Shown: piece by piece, positions 16,267 to 26,098 of the stretch
Numbering within the stretch: position 1 is the first letter of the stretch
How the letters are laid out: each line of letters opens with the position of its first letter
From: UBA2231 sp964415175
Lineage (GTDB): Bacteria; Elusimicrobiota; Elusimicrobia; Elusimicrobiales; UBA9959
Reading direction: 5' to 3'
Assembly (NCBI GenBank): GCA_964415175.1
Contig: CAYPYG010000011.1
Coordinates: forward strand, 17,280 to 81,279
DNA length: 64,000 nucleotides
The notes under the pieces: model-generated
The model's input: the letters and a program-made list of their open reading frames with translations, nothing else
The model's database searches: none
What the model was told of the DNA's origin: nothing
Translations under genes and position numbers: made by a program

Positions 16267-16293
16267 GGGGTCGAAAGTAAAGACCTGCCCCCC
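16267..16293. repeat. short REP-like remnant
   Basis: The 27-nt stretch beginning GGGGTCGAAAGTAAAGACC and ending in a C-run contains a GGTC-GACC hairpin. Its G-run/C-run ends and AAAGTAAAGACCTG core resemble short palindromic elements of other GC-rich diderm genomes. Only a single copy is visible here, so the assignment is tentative. Confidence 0.3.
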
Positions 16294-16364
16294 CATTTTT
16301 AATATAATTGATATCAAGGCGCGGCCCTGGCCGCGCCGCATTCCCGTTCTCAAGGAGCGTGCAT

Positions 16365-16928
16365 ATGGAAGGGGTAAATTCCGTTATTGCGGCGGCCGAA
16401 GGGGCCATGAAGGAGAAGGTGGACAAGTTCAAGCGCGAACTGACCTCGTTGCGCACGGGGCGCGCCAATCCCCAGCTCCTCGACTCGCTCTACGTCGAGT
16501 ATTACGGGTCCCGCGTGCCGCTCAAACAGGTCGCGGCCGTTTCCATCCCCGAAGCCCGCACGCTGGAAGTGCGCGTCTGGGACAAAGGCGCCGTTGACGC
16601 CGTCGAGTCGGAACTGCGCAAGATGGACCTCGGCACCTCCCCCGCCCGCCAGGGCGACGTCATCCGCATCAATCTCCCCCCGATGACCGAGGACCAGCGC
16701 AAGAAGATGGTCAAGGTCGTCCACTCCATGGGCGAGGACGCCCGCGTCGCGATCCGCAACGAACGCCGCGACGCGATGGAGAAGATCAAGAAGGCCGAGA
16801 AGGCCAAGGAGATCTCCGAGGACGACACCAAGCGTCACGAGCAGACCGTGCAGAAACTGACCGACTCCTACGTGAAGATGATAGACGACGTGGCGGGCTC
16901 CAAGGAAAAGGAACTGCTGACCGTCTGA
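16365..16928 (+). CDS. frr: ribosome recycling factor
   Basis: Splits post-termination ribosomes together with EF-G. The 187-residue length is typical; hallmarks are MKEKVDKFKRELTSLRTGRANPQLLDSLYVEYYGSRVPLKQVA (about residues 12-54) and the C-terminal helix RRDAMEKIKKAEKAKEISEDD. The ATG following AAGGAG was chosen; the frame is open a further 19 codons upstream without similarity. A small gap with AT-rich sequence (AATATAATT, about 16300) could hold a secondary promoter. Confidence 0.97.
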   Translation: MEGVNSVIAAAEGAMKEKVDKFKRELTSLRTGRANPQLLDSLYVEYYGSRVPLKQVAAVSIPEARTLEVRVWDKGAVDAVESELRKMDLGTSPARQGDVIRINLPPMTEDQRKKMVKVVHSMGEDARVAIRNERRDAMEKIKKAEKAKEISEDDTKRHEQTVQKLTDSYVKMIDDVAGSKEKELLTV

Positions 16929-16933
16929 ACCGG

Positions 16934-17647
16934 ATGTCCAAAGCCCGCGAAAAGGAAGAACTGGACCCCTCCCGGGCCCCCGCGCATGTCGCCGTCATCA
17001 TGGACGGCAACAGGCGCTGGGCCCGGGCCAAGGGTCTGCCCGCCGCCGCGGGCCACGCCGAGGGCGCGCGTTCGCTCAAGGCCGTCGTCGCCGCGGCGCG
17101 CGACGCGGGAGTGAAGGTCCTTACCGTCTACGCCTTCTCCACCGAGAACTGGGCGCGCCCCAAGCTGGAAGTCCGCGCGATAATGAGCCTGCTCTGCCGC
17201 GCCCTGCGCGAGTACGCGAAAGAGATGAAGGAGAAGGGCGTGCTCCTCAGGTTCAGCGGCCGGCTCGACGAGATGCCCGCCGCCGTCAGGAAGCAGGCGG
17301 AGGAGACCATGCGCCTGCTCGAGGGCGGACGCGGCATCACGCTCAATATCGCTCTCAACTACGGCGGCCGCCGGGAGATAGTGGACGCCGTCAACTCGCT
17401 CCCCGCCGGGAAGAGCGGTCCCGTGACCGAGGAGGATATCTCGCGCGGGCTCTATACCTGGCCGCTGCCGGACCCCGACCTCCTGATCAGGACCTCGGGC
17501 GAGATGCGCATCTCCAATTTCCTGCTCTGGCAGACCGCTTATTCGGAATTCTACGTCACGGACACGCTCTGGCCCGATTTCAAGGGGCCGGAGCTCCGCA
17601 AAGCCCTGCTGGACTACCAGCGCAGGGACAGAAGGAAAGGAACCTAA
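16934..17647 (+). CDS. uppS: di-trans,poly-cis-undecaprenyl-diphosphate synthase
   Basis: Cis-prenyltransferase that elongates farnesyl diphosphate to undecaprenyl diphosphate, the lipid carrier for peptidoglycan and LPS. The 237-residue protein has HVAVIMDGNRRWARAKGLP (catalytic Asp and P-loop), TVYAFSTENWARPKLEV, NIALNYGGRREIVDA and the C-terminal PDLLIRTSGEMRISNFLLWQ plus YSEFYVTDTLWPDF. It sits 5 nt after frr and 9 nt before cdsA. Confidence 0.98.
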   Translation: MSKAREKEELDPSRAPAHVAVIMDGNRRWARAKGLPAAAGHAEGARSLKAVVAAARDAGVKVLTVYAFSTENWARPKLEVRAIMSLLCRALREYAKEMKEKGVLLRFSGRLDEMPAAVRKQAEETMRLLEGGRGITLNIALNYGGRREIVDAVNSLPAGKSGPVTEEDISRGLYTWPLPDPDLLIRTSGEMRISNFLLWQTAYSEFYVTDTLWPDFKGPELRKALLDYQRRDRRKGT

Positions 17648-17656
17648 GGAGTCGCG

Positions 17657-18466
17657 ATGCTGCTTCCCCGCATACTCACCGCCGTCATAGGCATCCCCCT
17701 CGTGGTCTACCTGGTCAACCTGGGAGGCATCCCCTATTCGGTATTCATCCTGGCGATAATCGCGCTTTCGCTCTACGAGTACGCGACGCTGCTGCGCATG
17801 GGTTCGCGCCCCGTGCAGGTCCCCGTTCTGATGGTCTTCGGGCTCCTGCTGCCGGCCGCCATGTCGCTGGGCCATTTCGGCGTTTACCGCGAAGGCGGCG
17901 ACAATTACGCGGGCCTCTTCCTGGTCCTGCCGGCGCTGGCGGCTTTCACCGCGGAGTTCTTCTATAAACAGAAGTATCTCGAACGCATCGCTTTCACGCT
18001 GATGGGCGTCTACGGCCTGGCCTGGCCGCTCTGGCACATGGCCGCCCTGCGCGAGCTGCGGCCCGACGGCAAGGGCCTGACCTTCCTGATGCTGCTGACG
18101 GTCTGGTTCATGGACACCGCCGCCTACGCGGCCGGCCGCGCTTTCGGCACGCGCCGGCTTTCCTCGATAAGTCCCAAGAAGACCTGGGAAGGCGCCATAG
18201 CCGGCTTCGCCGGCGCCTTCATCGCCGTCTTCGCGATACGGTCCTTCATGGAGGACACCCTGCCGGTGACGCTGGCCGTCTGGCTGGCCGCGGCCATCGG
18301 CGTGGGCGGCCAGCTCTCGGACCTGGCCGAGTCCATGATCAAGCGCGCCGTGGGCGCCAAGGATTCCTCCTCTCTGCTGCCGGGCCACGGCGGGGTGCTC
18401 GACAGGTTCGACTCCTACATCTTCGTGGCCCCTCTCATCTATTACATAACGGTGATCGCGAGGTAG
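17657..18466 (+). CDS. cdsA: phosphatidate cytidylyltransferase
   Basis: Integral-membrane enzyme making CDP-diacylglycerol for phospholipid synthesis. The 269-residue protein has about eight hydrophobic segments and the C-terminal signature GQLSDLAESMIKRAVGAKDSS followed by LLPGHGGVLDRFDS. SPKKTWEGAIAGFAGA precedes it as in the family. One base separates it from dxr. Confidence 0.96.
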   Translation: MLLPRILTAVIGIPLVVYLVNLGGIPYSVFILAIIALSLYEYATLLRMGSRPVQVPVLMVFGLLLPAAMSLGHFGVYREGGDNYAGLFLVLPALAAFTAEFFYKQKYLERIAFTLMGVYGLAWPLWHMAALRELRPDGKGLTFLMLLTVWFMDTAAYAAGRAFGTRRLSSISPKKTWEGAIAGFAGAFIAVFAIRSFMEDTLPVTLAVWLAAAIGVGGQLSDLAESMIKRAVGAKDSSSLLPGHGGVLDRFDSYIFVAPLIYYITVIAR

Positions 18467-18467
18467 G

Positions 18468-19661
18468 ATGAAAAGAGTTGCGATCCTGGGCTCCACCGGC
18501 TCCATAGGGCGCAGCGCCCTGGCCGTCGTGCGCGCGCACCCGGAGGAATTCCAGGTCGTGGCGGTGGCGGCCAATTCCAGCGTCAAGGAACTGCTGCAGC
18601 AGGTCTACGATTTCCGGCCGAAGTACGCCGCGGTCTTCGCCCACGAGGCCCATAAGGCCGCGCGCGACATCATGCCGCGCGGCGTGAGGCTCCTCCCCCC
18701 CGGCGTGGAAGGACTGACCGAGATGGCCGCGCTGGGCGAAGCCGACGTGGTGCTCAACGCGGTTTCGGGCTCGGTCGGCTTCGCGCCGCTCATCGCTTCC
18801 ATCCGCGCGTCGAAGCATATCGCGCTGGCCAACAAGGAACCCATGGTCATGGCCGGCGAGACCATCATGCGCGAGGTCTGGCGCTGGAAGGCGAAGCTCC
18901 TCCCGGTCGATTCCGAACCTTCGGCGATATTCCAGTGCCTGGAAGGCCTCAGGACCGGGGATTATTCCTCGGCGATCTCGCGCGTCTTCCTCACCGCTTC
19001 GGGAGGGCCTTTCTACAAGACGAAGGGCAGCCTCGCCGGCGTGAAGCCCGCCCAGGCGCTGCGGCATCCGCGCTGGAAAATGGGCCCCAAGATCACGGTG
19101 GACTCGGCCACGCTGATGAACAAGGGTCTCGAGGCCATAGAGATAAAGAACTTCTTCTCGCTGCCGTTCAAGACCATCGAGGTCCTGATACACCCGCAGT
19201 CCATAGTCCACTCCGCCGTCGAGCTCAAGGACGGCTCGGTGCTGGCGCAGATGTCGCTGCCGGACATGAAGCTGCCCATCCAGTACGCGCTGACCTGGCC
19301 CGACCGGCTCAAGTGCCCGGTCAAGCCCCTGAACCTCTGCGAGATAAGCAAGCTCGATTTTTTCAAGCCGGATTTCAGGCGCTTCGAGTGCCTGGCGCTG
19401 GCCTTCGAAGCCGCGAAGAAGGGCGGGCTCTACCCGGCGGTGCTCAACGCCGCCAACGAGGTCGCCGTGGAGCGTTTCCTCGCCGGGGCCATCCCCTTCA
19501 CTTCCATACCGAGAGTGGTCGCGGGGGCGCTGGAGGCCGGCAAGTGGCGGCCTTCCCCGCACCCGCCGAATTTCTCCGAGGTCATAGAGGCCGACGAATG
19601 GGCGCGGGCCAGGGCGGCCGAGCTGGCCGCAGGCAGGCGCGCCAAAAAGGTCAAGAGGTAA
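18468..19661 (+). CDS. dxr: 1-deoxy-D-xylulose-5-phosphate reductoisomerase
   Basis: Second step of the MEP isoprenoid pathway (DXP to MEP, NADPH-dependent). The 397-residue protein starts with the Rossmann motif RVAILGSTGSIGRSALAVVR; LANKEPMVMAGE, the metal-site segment LLPVDSEPSAIFQCLEG, the flexible loop LTASGGPF and KMGPKITVDSATLMNKGLE are all present. Together with ispG two genes downstream it shows the cell uses the MEP route. Confidence 0.98.
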   Translation: MKRVAILGSTGSIGRSALAVVRAHPEEFQVVAVAANSSVKELLQQVYDFRPKYAAVFAHEAHKAARDIMPRGVRLLPPGVEGLTEMAALGEADVVLNAVSGSVGFAPLIASIRASKHIALANKEPMVMAGETIMREVWRWKAKLLPVDSEPSAIFQCLEGLRTGDYSSAISRVFLTASGGPFYKTKGSLAGVKPAQALRHPRWKMGPKITVDSATLMNKGLEAIEIKNFFSLPFKTIEVLIHPQSIVHSAVELKDGSVLAQMSLPDMKLPIQYALTWPDRLKCPVKPLNLCEISKLDFFKPDFRRFECLALAFEAAKKGGLYPAVLNAANEVAVERFLAGAIPFTSIPRVVAGALEAGKWRPSPHPPNFSEVIEADEWARARAAELAAGRRAKKVKR

Positions 19662-19664
19662 AAC

Positions 19665-20740
19665 ATGATAACTTCGATAGTAGCCGTTCTCATCACTTTC
19701 GGGCTGGTGATATTCCTGCACGAACTCGGACATTTTCTCGTCTGCCGCGCCGCGGGCATAAAGGTCGAGGCCTTTTCCTTCGGCTTCGGCCCCGAGCTCT
19801 GGGGCCGCACCAGCGGGCCCACCCGCTACTCGATACGCGCCATCCCCCTGGGCGGTTACGTCAAACCCGCCGGCGAGAACATCGAGGAGGTCACCGGCCA
19901 CCCCGACGAGTATTTCTCCAAGCCCTGGTACACGCGGCTGGCCGTGGTCTTCGCCGGACCTACGATGAACTATATCCTCGCCTTCTGCCTTTTCGCCGGC
20001 GTCATCATGGTCGTGGGCGAGCCCGTGCCGTCCGACGAGCCGGTGATAGCGGAGCTCAACGCCGGCTACCCGGCCGAGCGGGCGGGCATACTGCCCGGCG
20101 ACAGGATAGTATCGGTCAACGGCAAGCCCGTCGCCACCTGGCAGGAGATGGCGGCGATAATACGCTCCAGCCCGGAACGCGGCGTGGCGCTCGTCTACGA
20201 GCGGGAAGGGGCGAAAAAGGAACTGAGCATAACCCCCCGGCGCGATCCCAGCGGCAGGATAGGCCTCATCGGCATAGCTCCCGGCATCGGCTACAGGAAG
20301 GTCCCGGCGCTCAAGGCCGCGGAGATGGGCCTGGGGCAGTGCTGGTACTGGACCGCCTTCACCGTGAAAACCCTGGCGCAGAACATCTACCGCCGCGAAA
20401 AGCCGGACCTCGCCGGCCCCATAGGCATCGTCGGCATAGTCAGCAAGGCCGCCCACACGGGCATGGCGGATTTCGTCTTCCTCATCGGCCTCATCTCGGT
20501 GGCGGTCGGCTTCTTCAACCTGCTCCCCATCCCGCTGCTCGACGGCGGGCACGCCGTCCTCTATGTCTGGGAAGGGCTTTCCCGCCGCAAATTGACCGTC
20601 GGGCTGCTGCGCGCGGTCAACAGCGTCGGTATAGCGATGCTGCTCGGCATACTCCTTTTCGCCACCTACAACGACATAATGCGGCTGCGCGGGCCCAAAA
20701 AGCCGGAACAGCCCGTTCAGCAGGAAGAGGTCGTACCCTG

Positions 20741-20741
<1 letters not shown>
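19665..20741 (+). CDS. rseP: site-2 protease RseP-type zinc metalloprotease
   Basis: Intramembrane zinc protease of the S2P/M50 family, which cleaves membrane-bound regulators such as anti-sigma factors. The 358-residue protein has the zinc motif HELGH in VIFLHELGHFLVCRAAGIKV (residues 14-33), one PDZ domain (about 115-195, AGILPGDRIVSVNG) and the second zinc ligand motif NLLPIPLLDGGHAV. It has a single PDZ domain, unlike E. coli RseP with two. It overlaps ispG by 1 nt. Confidence 0.95.
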
Positions 20742-21841
<1,100 letters not shown>

Positions 21842-21853
21842 GGTGGAGCAACT

Positions 21854-23410
21854 ATGAACAAACCAGTCGATCAGCAGAAGAAAGGCCCCTCCGCGGTCAC
21901 CCCGCGCGCGCAGGACTACGCGCAGTGGTACCTTGACGTGATAGCCGGCGCGAAGCTGGCCGAGCACAGCCCGGTGCGCGGCTGCATGGTCATCCGCCCG
22001 CACGGCTACGCCATCTGGGAGAAGATGCAGCGCGAGCTCGACGACAGGTTCAAAGCCACCGGGCACGAGAACGCCTACTTCCCCCTCTTCATCCCGCTCT
22101 CCTACCTGGCGCAGGAGGAGAAGCACGCCAGCGGCTTCGCCAAGGAGTGCGCGGTCATCACCCATCACCGCCTCAAGTCCATCGACGGCGCGATCGTCCC
22201 GGACCCGGAGTCGAAGCTCGAGGAGCCGCTCGTGGTGCGTCCGACCAGCGAGACGATAATCTGGGCGCAGTATAAGGGCTGGATACAGAGCTACCGCGAC
22301 CTGCCGCTTTTGATAAACCAGTGGGCCAACGTGGTGCGCTGGGAGATGCGCACGCGCCTGTTCCTGCGCACCGCCGAGTTCCTCTGGCAGGAGGGCCATA
22401 CCGCGCACGCCACCGAGAAGGAGGCCCGCGAGGAGGTCTCGCGCATGCTGGACGTCTACGCCGATTTCGCGGAGAACGTCATGGCCGTGCCTGTGGTCAA
22501 GGGGACCAAGACCGAGGGAGAACGCTTCGCCGGCGCGCTGGACACCGTCTGCATCGAGGGCATGATGCAGGACGGCAAAGCCCTGCAGATGGGGACCAGT
22601 CATTACCTCGGCCAGAACTTCTCCAGGAGCGCCGACGTCAAGTTCCAGAACAAGGAAGGCCAGCTCGAGTACGTCTACGCCACCAGCTGGGGTGTCAGCA
22701 CGCGCCTGATCGGAGCGCTGATAATGACCCATTCCGACGACGCCGGGCTGGTCCTGCCTCCCAGGCTCGCCCCCATACAGGTCGTCATAGTCCCGATATA
22801 CAAGACCGGCGAGGAAATGGCCAGGACCACCGAAGAGGCCCGAAAGGTCGCGGCCGAACTGAAAGCGCAGGGTGTGGCCGTGCGCGTGGACGAGCGCGAG
22901 GGCATAATGCCGGGCGCCAAGTATTACGAGTGGGAGGGCAAGGGCGTGCCGCTGCGCATAGAGGTCGGTCCCAAGGACCTGGAGAAAGGTTCGCTCTGCA
23001 TAGCGCGCCGCTTCCTCGCCGACATCCCCGGCGAGACGCCCGAGCAGCAGCGCAAGCGCCGCAAGGCCTTCCTGCCGCGCGCCGAGGCGATCGCCTCGAT
23101 AAAGCCGACGCTCGAAGCCATGCAGAAAGAGCTGCTTGAAAAAGCCCGCGCCTTCCGCGCCTCGCGCACGCGCGTGATCGACACCCTGGAAGCCTACGAG
23201 AAGTTCTTCAAGGACGAGGGCGGCGGTTTCGCCTGGGTGCACTGGGCGGGTACCGTGGAGCAGGAGGACGAGATGGCCAAACGGTTCGAGACCAGCGTCC
23301 GCTGTATCCCGTTCGACGACCAGATACCGGCGGAAGCGCGCGGCGAGGGCAAGTGCATACTGACCGGCAAGCCTTCCAGGCAGCGCGTACTGATGGCCAA
23401 GTCCTACTGA
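21854..23410 (+). CDS. proS: proline--tRNA ligase (short, eukaryote/archaea-like form)
   Basis: Class II prolyl-tRNA synthetase of 518 residues without the bacterial insertion (editing) domain, i.e. the archaeal/eukaryotic-type architecture found in several bacteria. Motif 1 region: GYAIWEKMQRELDDRFKATGHENAYFPLF; motif 2: INQWANVVRWEMRTRLFLRTAEFLWQEGHTAHAT; the anticodon-binding domain follows, and a C-terminal zinc/alpha-beta region ends with ILTGKPSRQRVLMAKSY. It is probably the last gene of the large operon. Transfer from or shared ancestry with the archaeal form is inferred only. Confidence 0.97.
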   Translation: MNKPVDQQKKGPSAVTPRAQDYAQWYLDVIAGAKLAEHSPVRGCMVIRPHGYAIWEKMQRELDDRFKATGHENAYFPLFIPLSYLAQEEKHASGFAKECAVITHHRLKSIDGAIVPDPESKLEEPLVVRPTSETIIWAQYKGWIQSYRDLPLLINQWANVVRWEMRTRLFLRTAEFLWQEGHTAHATEKEAREEVSRMLDVYADFAENVMAVPVVKGTKTEGERFAGALDTVCIEGMMQDGKALQMGTSHYLGQNFSRSADVKFQNKEGQLEYVYATSWGVSTRLIGALIMTHSDDAGLVLPPRLAPIQVVIVPIYKTGEEMARTTEEARKVAAELKAQGVAVRVDEREGIMPGAKYYEWEGKGVPLRIEVGPKDLEKGSLCIARRFLADIPGETPEQQRKRRKAFLPRAEAIASIKPTLEAMQKELLEKARAFRASRTRVIDTLEAYEKFFKDEGGGFAWVHWAGTVEQEDEMAKRFETSVRCIPFDDQIPAEARGEGKCILTGKPSRQRVLMAKSY

Positions 23411-23435
23411 CCGCGCGTCCCGCGGCGGATGCCTT

Positions 23436-24245
23436 ATGCGTAAACTGACCGGCGCCTGTCTCCTTCTGACGGCGCCGGCCTTTCTTTTCGCGGCGGCATC
23501 AGTGGGGGACACCATGCGGCATGGTGTCCCGGTACCGTCCCCGGCCGCCCCGCCGGCGGAGACCCCCTCCCCCCTTCCTTACGCCCTCCGCCCGCCTCGG
23601 CCGGCGGACTTCGACCGGGGTTACGGCGGCTACGACTGGAAGGCCGGGCTCGTCTTTTTCTCCGACGCCTCGGGGCCGCTGCCGGCGCTGGAGCTCTGGC
23701 GCGGCGGCGCGGCGCCGGACAAGGGCCTGCTGCTCTACGCCTCCGGTATCCCCGATCCCGACGACGACTACGCCTTTCTCCGCGGGCTCGGCGTGCCGGT
23801 AAAGCGCGTTTGCACGACGGTGTACAACCAGGTGGCCGACGCCTCCACCACCTATACCACCGACCGGATAAACCGTTTCGATACGCGTACCGTTATGCTG
23901 GTCCCGTCGGTATCGGCGCCTTTCAAGGAAGGCCGTAATTTCCGACTGGGCGGACTGCTCGGCCTGCCGCTGGCCCGGGTCGCCTATGACCTGGACGCCG
24001 GCCTGGACGACGGGAGCCGCCTCCGCGAGGACGGCGAGGCTTTCGGGATCGGTATAGCGCCCGGCCTTTACGCCGGCGTGGCGCCGGGAGCGGTGCCGGG
24101 CGCGGGACTGACGCTGGACTTGTATCTGACCTATACCCGCCTCTGGTTCCTCTCGGGCGGGCGCAGGGCCCGCGACATGGGCCGGGAACTCGACGAACTG
24201 CGCTTCGGCTTCGCGGCCGGCTGGCGGTTCAGGACTTACAGGTAG
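23436..24245 (+). CDS. secreted protein, probable outer-membrane barrel, unknown function
   Basis: A 269-residue protein with a signal peptide (MRKLTGACLLLTAPAFLFAAA). It is followed by a short Pro-rich stretch and then alternating strand-like segments (DWKAGLVFFSDASGPLPALELW, LTLDLYLTYTRLWFLS, LRFGFAAGWRFRTYR) ending in Arg rather than Phe. No family was recognised. Codons 24-32 (SVGDTMRHG) are encoded by a palindromic repeat that appears to have inserted in frame just after the signal peptide. It is 25 nt downstream of proS and 10 nt upstream of the PAS gene. Confidence 0.7.
   Translation: MRKLTGACLLLTAPAFLFAAASVGDTMRHGVPVPSPAAPPAETPSPLPYALRPPRPADFDRGYGGYDWKAGLVFFSDASGPLPALELWRGGAAPDKGLLLYASGIPDPDDDYAFLRGLGVPVKRVCTTVYNQVADASTTYTTDRINRFDTRTVMLVPSVSAPFKEGRNFRLGGLLGLPLARVAYDLDAGLDDGSRLREDGEAFGIGIAPGLYAGVAPGAVPGAGLTLDLYLTYTRLWFLSGGRRARDMGRELDELRFGFAAGWRFRTYR
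23504..23537. repeat. REP-like palindrome within a coding sequence
   Basis: GGGACACCAT (23506-23515) and ATGGTGTCCC (23521-23530) are perfect inverted arms around GCGGC, flanked by G- and C-runs (GGGGG before, GTCCCC shortly after). It falls in frame within the secreted protein gene, adding residues between the signal peptide and the mature domain. Confidence 0.6.
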
Positions 24246-24255
24246 CGGAGGACGC

Positions 24256-24840
24256 ATGGATACCATATTCGAGAAAGCCGCTTTTATGAGACACGCGCTG
24301 GACGCGGTGCCTTCGATAATCATGGTCGTCGACGAGGATGTCAGGGTCCTCTACCGCAATAAAGCCGCCAGGGAGCTCCTTAAAGGCGAGAAGATCTACA
24401 GCCGCCGCGCCGGGGACGTGATGCACTGCATGCACAGCGCCGACGCTCCCGGGGGCTGCGGCACCGGGCCGCATTGCGCCGACTGCGTCCTGCGCGGCTC
24501 GGTCAACAGCGCTTTTTCAGGGAAGGCCGTCCTGCGCGCCCCGACGGAGGTGCGCGTTTCGGCCAAGGGCCGCGAGCTGGTCCTGCCGGCGCTCATTTCC
24601 GCTTCGCCCTTCAGCATGGACGGGCGGATGTACGCCCTGGTCGTGATGGAGGACATCTCCGAGCTGGCCGAGCTGCGCTCCGTGGTGCCGATCTGCTCGT
24701 CGTGCAAGAAGATACGCAATGAGCAGGGCGGCTGGGAGTCCGTGGAGACCTACATCAAAAGCCGCCTCCCCGGCTCCCCGCTCTCGCACGGCCTCTGCCC
24801 CGACTGCCTCAAAAAACACTACCCCGCCAATTCGGACTGA
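24256..24840 (+). CDS. PAS-domain protein with two Cys-rich motifs
   Basis: A 194-residue cytoplasmic sensor-like protein with one PAS domain (about residues 8-140; DAVPSIIMVVDEDVRVLYRNKAARELL and ISASPFSMDGRMYALVVMEDISE). Inside the PAS domain is a Cys/His cluster (HCMHSADAPGGCGTGPHCADC), and the C-terminus has CSSCKKIRNEQGGWESVE and later LCPDCLKKHYP, a CxxC...CxxC zinc-ribbon-like end often attached to PAS domains of response regulators. There is no kinase or output domain, so it may be a stand-alone redox or metal sensor, or act with another protein. Confidence 0.8.
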   Translation: MDTIFEKAAFMRHALDAVPSIIMVVDEDVRVLYRNKAARELLKGEKIYSRRAGDVMHCMHSADAPGGCGTGPHCADCVLRGSVNSAFSGKAVLRAPTEVRVSAKGRELVLPALISASPFSMDGRMYALVVMEDISELAELRSVVPICSSCKKIRNEQGGWESVETYIKSRLPGSPLSHGLCPDCLKKHYPANSD

Positions 24841-24844
24841 CATC

Positions 24845-25136
24845 GGAAGAACTATTCCGGGTGCACGCCTCCCCCGGCTGTCTCCTTATGGGGCGCTTGA
24901 CGGGCAAGGCTCCCTCGCCGGGCCTTCCAAAGCCACATCGGAGGCTTTCCCCAAGCGGAGCGAGGGCACCGGCACTGCCGGACGGGCATGAATGTCTGAG
25001 GCCTAGCGCGCTATGCGCGCAGGCCGAGTTCGTGCCCGGCCGAGCGAAGCGCCGGGTGCATTTTAGAAAGCCGAACCCGTGGCGAAGTGAAGGCCCGGCG
25101 AGGAAGCCTGCCCTCAGCCCCCGGCATAGTTATTCC
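24845..25136. repeat. dispersed structured element, copy A
   Basis: Non-coding element filling most of the gap between the PAS gene and the catabolic cluster. Terminal 20-bp inverted repeats match at 17 of 20 positions (left begins GGAAGAACTATTCCGGG; reverse complement of the right begins GGAATAACTATGCCGGG). Internally, a long stem pairs the CTCGCCGGGCCTTC region (about 24910) with GAAGGCCCGGCGAG (about 25090). A second stem pairs CGGGCATGAA with TTCGTGCCCG, capped by a GCGCGC-TAT-GCGCGC hairpin near 25010. Copies B and C share this plan with different stem sequences. No coding potential was recognised. Confidence 0.8.
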
Positions 25137-25181
25137 TGATTGACGGCCTGGGCGGCGCTTTATTTAGGGGCGGTCATTTGT

Positions 25182-25187
25182 TAGAAT
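25182..25187 (+). promoter_or_regulatory. -10 box for the catabolic cluster
   Basis: TAGAAT in the context TTTGTTAGAATTT, about 70 nt before the first gene's ATG; the -35 region (TTTATT at about 17 bp) is weak. A GC-rich inverted sequence (GGGCGGCC...GGCGGCCC) lies in the leader at about 25210-25233. The gene itself has a good ACGGAGGA ribosome-binding site. Confidence 0.35.
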
Positions 25188-25257
25188 TTCTATTAATAAG
25201 ATATCAATGGCGGGCGGCCGCGGGGCGGCCCGGCCGACGGATTTTACGGAGGATAAA

Positions 25258-26073
25258 ATGAACAACAATGACTTCATGAAACTCATGCAGAGATCCAAAA
25301 TGTACGACCTGACCCAGCCGCTGAGCATACACACCCCCCCGTGGCCCAGCTACATGCCGCTGCAGCTCCAGTACTTCAAGCGCATCGCCGGCGCGCACAT
25401 GGGCCAGGGCGCCAACGGCCAGATCATGACCACCTCCAGCCACGTCGGCACCCACATGGACGGCGAGATCCACTTCTACAGCGCCGGCCGCACCATCGGC
25501 CAGGTCCCGATGAACGAGTGGATCGGCAACGCCGTCGTCGTGGACATCTCCAAGGACGTGGGCGACTACGACCTCTACGAGCCCGAGCTGCTGATGAAGC
25601 GCGCCGACATCCGCAAGGGCGACATCCTGATCATCAACACCGGCTACCACAAGTACGCCTGGTACGAGAAGGGCACCTGCGACGAGGTGCGCTACTTCTG
25701 CAAACACCCCGGCCCGGGGCCGCGCTTCCATAAGTGGGCGCTGGACATGAAATTCAAGTGGATAGGCGTGGACTGCGGTTCCGCCGATCACCCGATGAAC
25801 ACCATCATCCGCAACTGGCATCCCAAGCTCTTCGTCGAGGCCGAGAACAAGCTGGTGGAGACCTACGGCAAGAAATGGGACGAGATGTTCCCGCCGGAGA
25901 CCTTCTACCAGGTCATGCACCTCAAGCTCTTCCCCAGGAAACTGGTCCACGCCGAGAACCTCGGCGGCGAGATCGACAAGCTGTCCAACAAGCGCTGCTG
26001 GCTGGGCTTCTTCCCCCTCAACGGGCTGGAGATGGAATCGGCCATGGGCCGCGTGGTGGCCTGGACCGCCTGA
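25258..26073 (+). CDS. cyclase-family metal-dependent amidohydrolase (kynurenine formamidase/isatin hydrolase-like)
   Basis: A 271-residue member of the 'putative cyclase' superfamily, metal-dependent hydrolases that open cyclic amides or cleave formamides. The metal motif HxGTHxDxxxH is intact (His62, Gly64, Thr65, His66, Asp68, His72). The ATG at 25258 follows GGAGG; an earlier in-frame ATG has no ribosome-binding site. It is the first gene of the molybdenum hydroxylase/oxamate-carbamoyltransferase-like cluster. By context it may open a ring that the hydroxylase has oxidised; the substrate is unknown. Confidence 0.88.
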   Translation: MNNNDFMKLMQRSKMYDLTQPLSIHTPPWPSYMPLQLQYFKRIAGAHMGQGANGQIMTTSSHVGTHMDGEIHFYSAGRTIGQVPMNEWIGNAVVVDISKDVGDYDLYEPELLMKRADIRKGDILIINTGYHKYAWYEKGTCDEVRYFCKHPGPGPRFHKWALDMKFKWIGVDCGSADHPMNTIIRNWHPKLFVEAENKLVETYGKKWDEMFPPETFYQVMHLKLFPRKLVHAENLGGEIDKLSNKRCWLGFFPLNGLEMESAMGRVVAWTA

Positions 26074-26098
26074 GCGGAAGCGACGGAAAGGAGCGGAT

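Noticed and set aside
24845..25136. Integron attC site as explanation of the structured elements
   Set aside because: attC sites also have variable paired stems, but the conserved RYYYAAC/GTTRRRY boxes are absent, no integrase is near, and the elements carry imperfect terminal inverted repeats instead.
24861..25139. Short frames inside structured element copy A, with similar peptides in copies B and C
   Set aside because: Similar amino-acid strings arise because the DNA repeats are similar. Frames are not conserved between copies, starts are missing, and the sequence is explained by stem pairing.
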